A DNA stretch of 64,000 nucleotides, from positions 1-64,000 of the forward strand of contig CALKJU010000039.1 of assembly GCA_937995535.1 (NCBI GenBank). The letters are read 5' to 3'. Below the pieces are notes generated by a model. The model worked only from the letters and a program-made list of their open reading frames with translations. It did no database searches and was not told the DNA's origin. Positions 19,626-28,893 of the stretch are shown piece after piece; position 1 is the stretch's first letter, and each line of letters starts with the position of its first letter. Made by a program: the position numbers and the translations under genes. The DNA comes from an uncultured Alphaproteobacteria bacterium (GTDB lineage: Bacteria; Pseudomonadota; Alphaproteobacteria; Geminicoccales; Geminicoccaceae).

Positions 19626-20791
19626 CGGGTCGCGTCGTGATCGTCGGCGGAGGCGCTATCGGCAGCTCGATCGCCTACTGGCTGACATGCGAGCCTTGGC
19701 CCGGTGAGGTGGTCGTCATCGAGCGCGACCCGACCTATGCGCGCGCCTCCTCGGCCCTCTCCGCGAGCGCGATCCGTCAGCAGTTCAGCACCCCGGTCAA
19801 CATCGCCATCGGGCGGCACGGGTTCGAATTCCTCCGCCGGGCAGGCGAGCTGCTCGCGGTGGCTGGCGAGCGTGCCGAGATCGGCCTCGTCGAGCGCGGC
19901 TATCTCTTTCTGGCGAGCCCCGCCGGCATGCCGGCCCTGGCGGACAACCATCGCGTCCAACGCGAGCAGGGCGCCGATGTCGAGCTGCTCTCGCCGGCGG
20001 CACTCGGCGAGCGGTTCCCGTGGCTGTCCACGGCGGGCATCGGCGCGGCCTCCCTCGGCCGTTCCGGCGAGGGCTGGTTCGACGGTTACGGACTGCTGCG
20101 CGCGTTCCGACGCAAGGCCGGCGCGCAGGGCGCCCGCTACCTCGCCGCAGCGATGGTCGGCGCGGAGCGGACGGGCCGCCGCGTCGACGCGGTGCGCCTC
20201 GACGACGGGCAGCGCGTCGGGTGCGATCTCCTGGTCAACGCCGGCGGAGCATGGGCCGCGTCGATCGGGGCCATGCTGGACATCGATCTCCCGGTGCGGG
20301 CACGGGCGCGCAGCGTGTTCGTGATCGACGCCGCCGAGCCCCTCCCCGGCTGCCCGCTCGTCATCGATACGAGCGGCGTCTGGCTGCGGCCCGAGGGGCG
20401 TCACTACCTCACCGGCGTCTCGCCGCCGCCGGAACGCGATCCGGACGACCCGCCGCTCGAGGTCGACCATGCCCTGTTCGAGGAGCTGGTCTGGCCGGCG
20501 CTGGCCGCCCGCGTCCCGTCGCTCGAGCGGCTCCGCCTGGTCAACGCCTGGGCCGGCTACTACGAGTACAACACCTTCGATCAGAACGGTCTCGTCGGAC
20601 TCCATCCGGACCTCGACAACGCGATCTTTGCCGTCGGCTTCTCCGGCCACGGCATCCAGCAGAGCCCGGCGGTGGGCCGCGCGGTGGCCGAGTTGATCCG
20701 CCACGGTCGCTATCTGACGCTCGACCTCTCACCGCTCGGCCTGGAGCGCCTCCGCGACGGCCACCCCCTGGTCGAGCGCAACGTGGTGTAG
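19622..20791 (+). CDS. FAD-dependent oxidoreductase (DAO/glycine oxidase family)
   Basis: The GTG start overlaps the rimO stop (GTGA). The dinucleotide-binding motif is [18 protein letters not shown] second conserved motif is [10 protein letters not shown], and C-terminal [14 protein letters not shown] contacts the flavin. It is 389 residues, like sarcosine/glycine oxidase and FOXRED1-type proteins. The substrate is unknown, probably an N-methyl or alpha-amino compound. Confidence 0.88.
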   Translation: MTGRVVIVGGGAIGSSIAYWLTCEPWPGEVVVIERDPTYARASSALSASAIRQQFSTPVNIAIGRHGFEFLRRAGELLAVAGERAEIGLVERGYLFLASPAGMPALADNHRVQREQGADVELLSPAALGERFPWLSTAGIGAASLGRSGEGWFDGYGLLRAFRRKAGAQGARYLAAAMVGAERTGRRVDAVRLDDGQRVGCDLLVNAGGAWAASIGAMLDIDLPVRARARSVFVIDAAEPLPGCPLVIDTSGVWLRPEGRHYLTGVSPPPERDPDDPPLEVDHALFEELVWPALAARVPSLERLRLVNAWAGYYEYNTFDQNGLVGLHPDLDNAIFAVGFSGHGIQQSPAVGRAVAELIRHGRYLTLDLSPLGLERLRDGHPLVERNVV

Positions 20792-20860
20792 CGCTGGCGC
20801 GATCCGGCGGCGCGCGGCATGGTACCACCCGGCCGCAGCCGTTCCCGCGGGCGAGCTTTG

Positions 20861-21340
20861 GTGAGACCGCTGACACGCGTTCTGGAGACCGTGCTGTACG
20901 CCGACGACCTCGTGGCGGCGGAACAGTTCTACGGGCAGGTGCTGGGGCTGCCGCTCGACAGCCGCAAGGACGAGGCGTTCGCCTTCTTCCGTGTCGGGGA
21001 AAGCATGCTGCTGCTGTTTCGGCCGGCGGCCTCGCTCGCCAATGCGGGCGTGCCCCGACACGGCGCGTGCGGGCCGGGCCATGTCTGCTTCGCCGTCGCG
21101 GAGGCCGAGCTCGAGGCGTGGGCCGAGCGCCTCGCCGCGGCCGGTCACCCGGTCGAGCACCGGCAGGACTGGCCGCGCGGCGGGTGGTCGTTCTACGTGC
21201 GCGATCCGGCGGGCAACTCGGTCGAGCTCGCGACGCCCCGGATCTGGGGCCTGCCCGAGCCTGTCCACGACTTATCCACAGGACCGACCTCCCATGGAGA
21301 TCGCCTGACCGAGCCCTCAGCCCAATCAGCGAGTGGGTGA
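20861..21340 (+). CDS. VOC (glyoxalase/bleomycin resistance) family protein
   Basis: The paired beta-alpha-beta-beta-beta modules are recognisable: VLYADDLVAAEQFYGQVLGL, then GPGHVCFAV and SFYVRDPAGNSVELATP. The metal ligands of the fold (His of HVCF, Glu of SVELA) are present. I chose GTG at 20861, where homology begins. An in-frame ATG lies at 20819. The residues after PRIWG are a non-conserved tail, whose DNA contains a perfect DnaA box. The substrate is unknown. Confidence 0.82.
   Translation: MRPLTRVLETVLYADDLVAAEQFYGQVLGLPLDSRKDEAFAFFRVGESMLLLFRPAASLANAGVPRHGACGPGHVCFAVAEAELEAWAERLAAAGHPVEHRQDWPRGGWSFYVRDPAGNSVELATPRIWGLPEPVHDLSTGPTSHGDRLTEPSAQSASG
21272..21280 (+). promoter_or_regulatory. 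perfect DnaA box TTATCCACA
   Basis: The sequence is an exact match to the high-affinity DnaA box and lies inside the variable 3' tail of the VOC gene. A weaker match (CTGTCCACG) lies immediately upstream. It may be chance, but a 9-mer with six A/T bases is uncommon in this GC-rich DNA. Confidence 0.35.
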
Positions 21341-21343
21341 CGC

Positions 21344-22018
21344 TTGCGCAGCGTCGAGATCGTCGCCGACCTCACCTGCCCCTGGTGCTATCTCGGATTC
21401 CGGAGGCTCCGGCGGCTGCAGGACGCGCGCGGCCTTCGTCTGGTCTGGCGGCCGTTCCTGCTCAATCCACACCTTCCGCCGGGCGGGGTGGAGCGGCAGC
21501 TCTACCGGGCACGCAAGTTCGGCAGCGAGGAGGCGGCGCGCCGGCTCGACCGCCGGCTGTTCGCGCTCGGCAGCCAGGAGGGAATCAGCTTCGCCTTCGA
21601 GAGGATCTCGCGCATCTCATGGACCGTCGCGGCGCACGGCCTCGTGCTGGAGGCACAGCGCCGCCGGGTCGCGGAGCTGATTGTCGAGCGCCTGTTCGCT
21701 GCCTACTTCGTCCAAGGCCGCGATCTCGCCGATCCACGGCTGCTCGAGGCGCTCGCCATCAGCGCCGGCCTTGCTTGGAAATGGCCCGGCGGGGCCGAGC
21801 CGCCGCCCGGACAGGCCGCGGTCACGGCGGCCCACCGCGAGGCGACGGAAGCGGGCGTCACCGGTGTGCCGCTGTTTCGCTTCGCCGGCGCGTTCTCGAT
21901 CGCCGGAGCACAGCCTCTCGAGGCCCTCCGTGCCGTCGCGGACCTCGCGACGATGCGCTCCCAGACGGCGCCACAGGCCTCGACCGCTCTATCGGCTCAG
22001 GGCCGCCACGGTTCGTAG
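21344..22018 (+). CDS. DsbA-family oxidoreductase (FrnE/HCCA isomerase type)
   Basis: The 224-residue thioredoxin-fold protein has an N-terminal active site CPWC (DLTCPWCYLGF), a helical insertion and the cis-proline motif GVTGVPLFRF. There is no signal peptide, so it is cytoplasmic, as FrnE-like proteins are. The start is TTG at 21344, three bases after the VOC stop. Its 3' end overlaps the convergent NDUFA12-like gene by 22 bp. Confidence 0.87.
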   Translation: MRSVEIVADLTCPWCYLGFRRLRRLQDARGLRLVWRPFLLNPHLPPGGVERQLYRARKFGSEEAARRLDRRLFALGSQEGISFAFERISRISWTVAAHGLVLEAQRRRVAELIVERLFAAYFVQGRDLADPRLLEALAISAGLAWKWPGGAEPPPGQAAVTAAHREATEAGVTGVPLFRFAGAFSIAGAQPLEALRAVADLATMRSQTAPQASTALSAQGRHGS

Positions 22019-22377
22019 TCGCCGGTCGCAGGTTCCCGCTGTCCGCCGCGGCGCACATGGCCGGGCGGCACATAGGCGGCGGGCGTCCCGGAAAGGTTCG
22101 GCTGATGCGGCCGCTCCCAGGACTTGGTCGGGAGCGGACGTTCGCTCGGCGGATGCTCCAAGTTGTGGTGCAACCAAGCGTTCCAGCCTGGAGGCACCGT
22201 GCTCGCCTCGGGCTCGCCCTCGCCGGCGTAGACGACCCAGCGCCGTTCCGCCTGCCAGCCGTCGCCCTGGCGCGCGCGGTAATACCGGTTCCCGAACTCG
22301 TCCTCGCCGACGAGTTCGCCGCGTCGACGGGTGAACAGATGGGTCCCGAGGCGATTGTAAGACAGCCAGCGAAGCAC
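21997..22377 (-). CDS. NADH:ubiquinone oxidoreductase accessory protein, NDUFA12 family
   Basis: GTG at 22377 follows GGAGAC and gives a 126-residue protein. Conserved motifs are GELVGEDEFGNRYYR, RRWVVYAGEGEPEAS, VPPGWNAWLHH and the C-terminal AYVPPGH. The mitochondrial counterpart is the complex I accessory subunit B17.2. This is the second complex I accessory homologue in the window, after the NDUFS4-like gene at 13778, and neither is in a nuo operon. Confidence 0.92.
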   Translation of the reverse strand: MLRWLSYNRLGTHLFTRRRGELVGEDEFGNRYYRARQGDGWQAERRWVVYAGEGEPEASTVPPGWNAWLHHNLEHPPSERPLPTKSWERPHQPNLSGTPAAYVPPGHVRRGGQREPATGDYEPWRP

Positions 22378-22647
22378 GTTGCCAAGTCTCCAGCAGCCAC
22401 AGGCGCCGCGACTATGCGGGGCGCGCCTCACGCGGTCCACCCCTTGCGGACTCCGAGGCCTTCGGGGTCGATCGGTGGACGGCCTGTGGACAGCCGCCTA
22501 TCTCAGCGTGCTCTCAACAGCTCATCAGCGCGCGGTCGACGAGCGGGCGCCAGGGTACTGATGCTGCGTGAGTCCGATCAGCATCGCCCTAAGGCTGACG
22601 CGTCACCGTGGCGCCGCCACCACATCTGGTGCCAGTGAAAGCCGTGC

Positions 22648-22663
22648 GGTCAATATCTAGTAG
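22648..22663 (+). promoter_or_regulatory. NrdR-box-like element upstream of nrdJ
   Basis: The core CAATATCTAGT (22651-22661) resembles the central part of the NrdR box (ACACWATATATWGTGT), with about 10 of 16 positions agreeing. NrdR boxes normally occur in pairs, and I could not find a clear partner one to three helical turns away, so confidence is low. Confidence 0.22.
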
Positions 22664-22723
22664 TCACCGGTAGGCGGCTGGGGTAAGGATCTTCCTGCTC
22701 GTCGCGGCTGCGCGATGCCGAGG

Positions 22724-22754
22724 TGATCCACAGCCGGCGCAAAACTGTGGAAAC
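22724..22754 (+). promoter_or_regulatory. inverted pair of DnaA-box-like sites upstream of nrdJ
   Basis: TGATCCACA (22724-22732) and the complement of TGTGGAAAC (22746-22754) each differ from the DnaA consensus TTWTNCACA at one position. They face each other, and their cores also form a 7-bp hairpin (22727-22733/22745-22751). In E. coli DnaA regulates the nrdAB operon, so a replication-linked input to nrdJ is possible. Confidence 0.3.
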
Positions 22755-22928
22755 CGGCACGGCAGCCGTTGCGGCGACACGACCGGCGTGCCTAAACTCA
22801 GCGTTGAGTGATGAGGCGTCACCTCGCGCTGATCTTGCCCGTCAGTCGCGGCTGATGCTGCCCCTGCCGAAACGACGCAGGGTTTGACGAACAAGTCACG
22901 AACATCCTAGGTTATCACCAGGAGGAGA

Positions 22929-25900
22929 ATGGGACGCATGCAGATCCGTCGGCTGCTCACGGAGGAGGGCCGTTCGCCCTACGCCGACATCCCGTTCCGG
23001 ACGGCGACCAGCGAGATCCGGAATCCCGACGGCTCGGTCGTATTCCGGCTCGACGCGATCGAGGTTCCGGCCGCGTGGTCGCAGGTCGCCGTCGACGTCC
23101 TGGCGCAGAAGTATTTCCGCAAGGCTGGCGTCCCCGCGCGCCTCAAGGCGGTGCGGGAGCGGGGGGTTCCGGGCTGGCTGCAGCGCCGGGTCGCCGACGA
23201 GGCGGCGTTGGCCGAGCTACCGGAGGCCGAGCGGCTGGGCGCCGAGACGAGCGCACAGCAGGTTTTCGACCGCCTTGCCGGGACGTGGACCTATTGGGGC
23301 TGGAAGAACGGCTATTTCTCCAGCGAGCGCGACGCCCGCGCCTTCTACGACGAGCTACGCTGCATGCTGGCACGGCAGCTTGCGGCCCCGAACAGTCCGC
23401 AATGGTTCAACACCGGCCTGCACTGGGCCTACGGCATCGACGGCCCGGCGCAGGGACATTTCTACGTCGACGAGCGGACCGGCGACGCGCGCGCCTCGAG
23501 CTCGGCCTATGAGCGGCCACAGCCGCACGCCTGCTTCATCCAGAGCGTTGCCGACGATCTGGTCAATCCCGGCGGCATCATGGACCTGTGGGTCCGCGAG
23601 GCGCGGATCTTCAAGTACGGCTCCGGGACCGGGACGAACTTCTCGAGCCTGCGCGCGGAGGGCGAGCGGCTGTCCGGCGGCGGTCGGTCCTCGGGGCTGA
23701 TGAGCTTCCTCAAGATCGGAGACCGGGCGGCGGGTGCGATCAAGTCGGGTGGGACGACCCGACGTGCCGCCAAGATGGTCATCTGCGACGTCGATCATCC
23801 CGATATCGAGGAGTTCGTCGACTGGAAGGTCCGCGAGGAGCAGAAGGTCGCGAGCCTCGTCGCCGGTGCCAAGCTGCTCAGGCAACACGCCGCGGCACTA
23901 ATGGCGGCCTGCCACGATCGCACCTATGCCGAGGCCGACCGGTTCGATCCGAAGGAGAACGCGGCGTTACGTCGTGCGATCCGGGCGGCGCGCAAGGCGA
24001 TGTTGCCCGAGGGTGCCATCCAGCAGGTCCTGCTCTACGCGCGGCAGGGCTACACGGCGATCGAGATCCCGACCTACGAGGCCGACTGGGACAGCGAGGC
24101 CTACCTCACCGTCTCCGGCCAGAACTCCAACAACAGTGTGCGGGTCACCGACGACTTCGTCCGTGCCGTGCTCGAGGACCGAGACTGGGCGCTGATCCGC
24201 CGCACCGATCGCCGAACCGCGAAGACGATCAAGGCGCGTGCGCTCTGGGAGCGGATCGGCTTCGCGGCCTGGGCCAGTGCCGATCCGGGTATCCAGTACG
24301 ACACGACCATCAACGACTGGCACACCTGCCCAAGCGCCGGACGGATCAACGCCTCGAATCCCTGCTCCGAGTACATGTTCCTCGACGACACGGCGTGCAA
24401 CCTGGCGTCGCTGAACCTGTTCATGTTCCGCCATGACGATGGAAGCTTCGCGATCGAGGAGTTCGTCCACGCTGTGCGGCTCTGGACGATCGTCCTCGAG
24501 ATCTCGGTGCTGATGGCGCAATTCCCGTCGCAGCGGATCGCCGAGCTGAGCTACCGCTACCGGACACTGGGCCTCGGCTACGCCAATCTCGGCGGGCTTC
24601 TGATGGCCTCGGGGCTCGGCTACGACAGCGACTCGGGCCGCGCCTATTGCGGTGCGATCACTGCCCTCATGACCGGCGTGGCGTACCGTGTCTCGGCCGA
24701 GATGGCGGCCGAACTCGGGCCCTTCCCGGGCTTCGCGGACGACCGCGAGGCGACCTTGCGGGTGCTGCGCAACCACCGCCGCGCCGCGTGGAGCCACGAG
24801 CACGGCTACGAGGGCGTGCATACCCTGCCCGTCCCGCTCGACGCGGCCCGCTGCCCGGACCGGAGGCTGGTCGCCGCGGCCCGCGCTGCGTGGGATGAGG
24901 CGCTGGCGCTGGCCGAGCGACACGGCGTGCGCAACGCGCAGGTGACCGTGATCGCCCCGACCGGGACGATCGGCCTCGTCATGGACTGCGACACGACCGG
25001 CATCGAGCCGGACTTCGCACTGGTCAAGTTCAAGAAGCTCGCGGGCGGGGGCTACTTCAAGATCATCAACCGCATGGTGCCGCGCGCGCTGGCGACGCTC
25101 GGCTACACGGCCGAGCAGATCGACGACATCACCAAGTATGCGGTCGGCCGCGGGACGCTCGACGGCGCGCCGGGGATCGACCATGCCGCCCTGCGGGCGA
25201 AAGGCTTCGACGACGAGGCCCTGCGCAAGGTCGAGGCGGCGTTGCCGACAGCGTTCGATATCAAGTACGTGTTCAACAAGTGGACCCTTGGCGAGGCGTT
25301 CTGCCGCGAGCGGCTGGGTCTCGACGAGGCGCAGCTTGCCGACGGCAAGCTCGACCTGCTGCGCGCGCTCGGCTTCTCGCGCGAGCAGATCGAGACCGCC
25401 AACGCCTGGTGCTGCGGCACCATGACCGTCGAGGGTGCGCCGCACCTGCAGGAGGCGCATCTCGCGGTGTTCGACTGCGCCAACCCCTGCGGGCGGATCG
25501 GACGGCGCTACCTTTCGGTCGCGAGCCACATCAGGATGATGGCGGCCGCTCAGCCGTTCATCAGTGGTGCCATCTCGAAGACGATCAACATGCCGGCGAC
25601 GGCGACCGTGCAGGATACGCTGGCCGCGTACCTCGACGGCTGGCGTCTCGGCCTCAAGGCGCTGGCGATTTACCGCGACGGGTCGAAGCTGTCGCAGCCG
25701 CTCGCCGCGATGCTCGAGGACATCGTCGACGAGGACGAGGACGAGGCCCCGCCCACCGAGCGGGTCATGCAGGTCGCCGAGCGGATCGTCGAGCGCTACA
25801 TCACCGAGCGCCGCAAGCTGCCGAGCCGACGCAAAGGCTATACGCAGAAGGCGATCGTCGGCGGGCACAAGGTCTATCTGCGCACCGGGGAGTATCAGGA

Positions 25901-26528
25901 CGGCACGCTGGGCGAGATCTTCATCGACATGCACAAGGAAGGCGCGGCCTTCCGCTCGCTGATGAACAGCTTCGCCATCGCCGTCTCGATCGGCCTGCAG
26001 TATGGCGTGCCCCTCGAGGAGTTCGTCGAGGCGTTCAGCTACACGCGCTTCGAGCCGTCAGGCGTCGTCCAGGGCAACGACACCATCAAGATGGCCACCT
26101 CGGTGCTCGACTACATCTTCCGCGAGCTGGCCGTGTCGTACCTGGGTCGCCATGATCTGGCCAATGTCGAGCCGGCCGACATGAGGCACGACGCGATCGG
26201 CCGCGGCACGCGCGAAGGGGACCTCGGCGCCGACGGCGTGGCGCGATTCGCGTCGACCGGTTTCGTCCGCGGCAATCTCCGTCTGCTCGCTGGCGGCGCA
26301 GCCGTTGCCGAGGAGACACAGAACCGTCGTTTCGGTGCAACGGGCGGCTCGACCGTAGTGGCCGAGCGCTCGTCGCCCGTGCAGAACAGCCGTGCAACGC
26401 AAGCGGAGCTCGCCCGCCTCAAAGGCTATGTCGGCGATCCGTGCGCATCGTGCGGCAACTTCACGCTGGTGCGGAACGGCACCTGCCTGAAATGCGACAC
26501 CTGCGGAGCCACAACCGGCTGCAGCTAG
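22929..26528 (+). CDS. nrdJ: adenosylcobalamin-dependent (class II) ribonucleoside-diphosphate reductase
   Basis: This enzyme reduces ribonucleotides to deoxyribonucleotides using a cobalamin-generated thiyl radical, with no NrdB partner. It is 1199 residues. The motifs include [33 protein letters not shown], the catalytic loop NPCSEY near residue 479, [20 protein letters not shown] and the C-terminal cysteines CASCG, CDTCG and the terminal GCS that re-reduce the active site. ATG at 22929 is very close to AGGAGGAGA; ATG at 22938 is an alternative start. The long C-terminal region is usual in alphaproteobacteria. Two terminators follow. Confidence 0.96.
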   Translation: MGRMQIRRLLTEEGRSPYADIPFRTATSEIRNPDGSVVFRLDAIEVPAAWSQVAVDVLAQKYFRKAGVPARLKAVRERGVPGWLQRRVADEAALAELPEAERLGAETSAQQVFDRLAGTWTYWGWKNGYFSSERDARAFYDELRCMLARQLAAPNSPQWFNTGLHWAYGIDGPAQGHFYVDERTGDARASSSAYERPQPHACFIQSVADDLVNPGGIMDLWVREARIFKYGSGTGTNFSSLRAEGERLSGGGRSSGLMSFLKIGDRAAGAIKSGGTTRRAAKMVICDVDHPDIEEFVDWKVREEQKVASLVAGAKLLRQHAAALMAACHDRTYAEADRFDPKENAALRRAIRAARKAMLPEGAIQQVLLYARQGYTAIEIPTYEADWDSEAYLTVSGQNSNNSVRVTDDFVRAVLEDRDWALIRRTDRRTAKTIKARALWERIGFAAWASADPGIQYDTTINDWHTCPSAGRINASNPCSEYMFLDDTACNLASLNLFMFRHDDGSFAIEEFVHAVRLWTIVLEISVLMAQFPSQRIAELSYRYRTLGLGYANLGGLLMASGLGYDSDSGRAYCGAITALMTGVAYRVSAEMAAELGPFPGFADDREATLRVLRNHRRAAWSHEHGYEGVHTLPVPLDAARCPDRRLVAAARAAWDEALALAERHGVRNAQVTVIAPTGTIGLVMDCDTTGIEPDFALVKFKKLAGGGYFKIINRMVPRALATLGYTAEQIDDITKYAVGRGTLDGAPGIDHAALRAKGFDDEALRKVEAALPTAFDIKYVFNKWTLGEAFCRERLGLDEAQLADGKLDLLRALGFSREQIETANAWCCGTMTVEGAPHLQEAHLAVFDCANPCGRIGRRYLSVASHIRMMAAAQPFISGAISKTINMPATATVQDTLAAYLDGWRLGLKALAIYRDGSKLSQPLAAMLEDIVDEDEDEAPPTERVMQVAERIVERYITERRKLPSRRKGYTQKAIVGGHKVYLRTGEYQDGTLGEIFIDMHKEGAAFRSLMNSFAIAVSIGLQYGVPLEEFVEAFSYTRFEPSGVVQGNDTIKMATSVLDYIFRELAVSYLGRHDLANVEPADMRHDAIGRGTREGDLGADGVARFASTGFVRGNLRLLAGGAAVAEETQNRRFGATGGSTVVAERSSPVQNSRATQAELARLKGYVGDPCASCGNFTLVRNGTCLKCDTCGATTGCS

Positions 26529-26537
26529 GTGGCGCAT

Positions 26538-26568
26538 CGTCCCGTCGGGCAAGCGGGACGTCTTTTCC
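26538..26568 (+). terminator. first terminator after nrdJ
   Basis: CGTCCCG (26538-26544) and CGGGACG (26554-26560) form a 7-bp stem with a 9-nt loop, followed by TCTTTTCC. It lies 9 bp after the nrdJ stop. Confidence 0.7.
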
Positions 26569-26586
26569 TCGTATTCTCCTCCTTTG

Positions 26587-26620
26587 GGGTCCGGAGCTCG
26601 CTCCGGACCCTCTTTCTTTC
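26587..26620 (+). terminator. second, stronger terminator after nrdJ
   Basis: A perfect 11-bp stem GGGTCCGGAGC (26587-26597) pairs with 26600-26610 across a minimal loop and is followed by TCTTTCTTTC. Together with the first hairpin it insulates the convergent transpeptidase gene from nrdJ transcription. Confidence 0.85.
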
Positions 26621-26716
26621 CCGAGCTGACGGAACGCTGTTGCAATCAAGACACAGCCGAAGCCGTCGGCGCCGCTGCGGCGGCTGTCGGCAGCGCCGTG
26701 GCCGGAGAGCGGAACG

Positions 26717-27799
26717 CTAGTAGATGCCGCCGGCGATGCCGCGCGGGGCGGAGGCTTCGGGCGCAGGCGGCCTCGGACGGGACCGCGCGGCCTGCTCGAT
26801 CGAGGTCGTGATCCGGATCGGGAAGCCGCGCCGACTCACCAGCTCGGCCTCGACGATCCGCCAATCCACACGCTCGATCTCCGCACCGGCTGCGGCGACG
26901 ATGGCCGCCGAATGGTCGGGGGGCGGCTCGAGCGTGAAGCTGTGCCGTTCCTCCAGCTCGTCGAGCTGCGCCAGGGTTGGGTGTGCCTCGATGAACAGCT
27001 CGCCATCCTGCCAGCCGAGCTTGATCGGCTGGTCGACCACGGTCACCGGTGTGCCGACCGCGACCGCCCGGTAGAGCGCGGCGATGTCCTCGGGGTACAT
27101 GCGGATGCAGCCGCGGCTGACCCGGCGCCCGACGCCGTAGGGCTTGTTGGTGCCATGGATCAGGTAGGTCGGCCAGCCGAGATAGAGCGCGTGGGACCCG
27201 AGCGGATTGTCCGGCCCCGGCGGCACGACGGCCGGCAGGTCGGGGTCATCGCGGCGCTTCCCTTCCGTCGGATACCAGGTCGGGTTCTCGGCCTTGCGGA
27301 CGATGCGCGTGGCGCCGAGCGGGGTGTCGAAGCCCTCGCGGCCGATGCCGATCGGATGCGTGGCGGGCGGACCGCGGTCGGGAAGGTGATAGAGACGCAG
27401 CTCGGCCAGGTTCACGATCAACCCGCGGCGCGGGGCCTCGGGCAAAATGTGTGCCGTGGGCAGGGTCAGCAGGCTCTCGTGGGCGGGAATCCACGGATCG
27501 AAGCCCGGGTTGGCGGCGAGGAGCTCGAGAAGACCCAGATCGAACTGGCGTGCCAGGTCGAGCAGGGTCTCGTCGCGATGCGTCACGTGATAGGTCAGCT
27601 CGCCGACGATGTCGTTCCGGGACGATGGGGTGGCGTGCGCCGCACGGTGCGCCGTCGACCCGCCGAGCGCGAGCGAGCCCGCCGCGCCGAGCAGGGCGCG
27701 CCGGGTCCAACGGGGGCGCGCCGCGCGCGGCCCCTGCGGCGATATCGACGAACCCGTCAACGGTACCTCATCCTTCGCCGGGGATGGCGCGCCGGTCAC
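26717..27799 (-). CDS. L,D-transpeptidase (YkuD) with LysM-like domain, ErfK/YbiS type
   Basis: The 360-residue protein has a Tat-like signal (TRRALLGAAGSLALGG), a LysM-like segment (YHVTHRDETLLDLARQFD) and a YkuD domain with HGTNKPYGVGRR and the nucleophile SRGCIRM near residue 230. ErfK/YbiS-type enzymes with this layout attach Lpp to peptidoglycan or form 3-3 cross-links in the periplasm. It is the last gene of a minus-strand group with the Lpp-like lipoprotein (24 bp upstream) and another YkuD protein. The SHGC histidine is replaced by arginine in both transpeptidases. Confidence 0.92.
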   Translation of the reverse strand: MTGAPSPAKDEVPLTGSSISPQGPRAARPRWTRRALLGAAGSLALGGSTAHRAAHATPSSRNDIVGELTYHVTHRDETLLDLARQFDLGLLELLAANPGFDPWIPAHESLLTLPTAHILPEAPRRGLIVNLAELRLYHLPDRGPPATHPIGIGREGFDTPLGATRIVRKAENPTWYPTEGKRRDDPDLPAVVPPGPDNPLGSHALYLGWPTYLIHGTNKPYGVGRRVSRGCIRMYPEDIAALYRAVAVGTPVTVVDQPIKLGWQDGELFIEAHPTLAQLDELEERHSFTLEPPPDHSAAIVAAAGAEIERVDWRIVEAELVSRRGFPIRITTSIEQAARSRPRPPAPEASAPRGIAGGIY

Positions 27800-27823
27800 A
27801 GGACCGACGCGCCGTCTCGGCGA

Positions 27824-28081
27824 CTACTTGCGCAGCCCCGACCGGAAGATGCGGTCCGCCTTCTCGCCGGCGAGACGCGCCTCCTCGGCCGCCTGCGCCG
27901 ACTCCGCCGCCGCCTGTTCGGCCTGCGCCGCGGCCATGCTCGCCTTCTGCTCGGCCGACTCGGCCACGGCGCGGACCCCGGCGATCTCCGCACGGAGCGA
28001 TTCGATGTCGCCCTTGGTGGCGCAACCGGCGAGAGCGAACGCCGCGAGCCCGAGGGCCGCAGCTGTCTTCACAGTCATCAT
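27824..28081 (-). CDS. Lpp/OprI-like murein lipoprotein
   Basis: The ATG at 28081 follows AAGGAG with 6-nt spacing and gives 85 residues. The lipoprotein signal is TAAALGLAAFALAGC with a clear lipobox (LAGC). The mature part is one alanine-rich heptad helix (KASMAAAQAEQAAAESAQAA). The last residues are RIFRSGLRK, so it ends in Arg-Lys exactly as Lpp and OprI do. The C-terminal lysine is the residue that L,D-transpeptidases couple to diaminopimelate. The gene lies between two such transpeptidase genes. Role inferred: an outer-membrane to peptidoglycan tether. Confidence 0.87.
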   Translation of the reverse strand: MMTVKTAAALGLAAFALAGCATKGDIESLRAEIAGVRAVAESAEQKASMAAAQAEQAAAESAQAAEEARLAGEKADRIFRSGLRK

Positions 28082-28200
28082 CCGTGTCTCCTTGCGGAAC
28101 GAACCAAACCCGATAGGGATGAAGCTCACACCACCGCGCGGCGGGCGAGCCCCAGCCCTCAACATGGGGAGCTTGTCACAGGAACGCAGCACCCATCAAC

Positions 28201-28731
28201 TCAAGGGCGAATCTCGACGGGCGTCCCGAGCTGCACGTGCGCCCAGAGCACATCCATCTCGCGGTTGGTCACGGCGATGCATCCGCGCGTCCAGTTGAAC
28301 ATCCAATGATCGGCGCGCCACTTGGCCTCGATCGCCGGGTCGAGGCCGTGGATCATGATGTCCCCACCCGGGCTCACGCCCAGCCGGGCCGCTCGCTCGC
28401 GATCCTCGGGGCTGGGATAGGAGAGGCGCGCGGCGCGGTAGTAGTAGCTGCTCGGGTTCAGGGCCTCGATCGCGTAGAGCCCTTCCGGCGTGCGGAAATC
28501 GCCGCGCTGGACCTTCGGGCCGCGCGGCTCGCGACCAAGAGCGATACGGAACTCCTCGACGACCTGGTCGCCCGCCAGCAGCCGCAGCCGCCGCTGCCGC
28601 TTCAGGACGAGAATCCGATCGGCGCGCGGGCCCGGCCGCGGCTGTGGCAGCAAGGCGGCCGCAGCGGGCGTGGCGCCGACGACACCGAGCCCGCCCAGTC
28701 CCGCCAAGAGCCGACGGCGCGACATGTCCAT
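28201..28731 (-). CDS. L,D-transpeptidase (YkuD family), short form
   Basis: A 176-residue protein with a Tat-like signal (MSRRRLLAGLGGLGVVG) and a YkuD domain without LysM: GDFRTPEGLYAIEALNP, MIHGLDP and the catalytic NWTRGCIAV (Cys near residue 151). I chose ATG at 28731 (MDMSRRR); a frame from 28746 is also open. It is the first gene of the group, 119 bp before the lipoprotein ATG, and probably supplies peptidoglycan cross-linking or tethering. Confidence 0.9.
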   Translation of the reverse strand: MDMSRRRLLAGLGGLGVVGATPAAAALLPQPRPGPRADRILVLKRQRRLRLLAGDQVVEEFRIALGREPRGPKVQRGDFRTPEGLYAIEALNPSSYYYRAARLSYPSPEDRERAARLGVSPGGDIMIHGLDPAIEAKWRADHWMFNWTRGCIAVTNREMDVLWAHVQLGTPVEIRP

Positions 28732-28893
28732 TCCGCAGCAGCCCATCCTGATTAGACCCGCGACGCCTTCTTAGCGGCCGACATCCTCAAAAGTCACTAA
28801 CTCCCTGCAAGGGTGGGTAAACCGACGACGTGGGCCGATCCCGCTCCGGGTGCTTTCCTCGCGCCAGGTGGTGTGGTTTCCTTCTCACCGCCC

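Larger units (their letters stand above)
22378..22928 (+). other. 551-bp leader region upstream of nrdJ
   Basis: No gene is recognisable on either strand. It holds an NrdR-box-like core at 22648-22663 and two inverted DnaA-box-like sequences at 22724-22754, and it ends in a strong AGGAGG ribosome site before nrdJ. I see no cobalamin riboswitch core here. Confidence 0.5.

Noticed and set aside
21240-22760. Chromosomal replication origin suggested by DnaA-box-like sequences
   Set aside because: Boxes are few and scattered, there is no AT-rich unwinding region, and typical origin neighbours (dnaA, hemE, parAB) are absent.
22378-22928. Cobalamin riboswitch in front of the B12-dependent nrdJ
   Set aside because: I found neither the B12-box consensus nor the conserved core segments on the plus strand.
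23967-25934. 655-codon minus-strand frame opposite nrdJ
   Set aside because: It is a shadow of nrdJ and includes no motif.
28813-28893. N-terminal extension of the N-formylglutamate amidohydrolase from GTG 28813
   Set aside because: The extension is proline/glycine-rich without family likeness; ATG 28894 precedes the conserved part. It is kept only as an alternative start.
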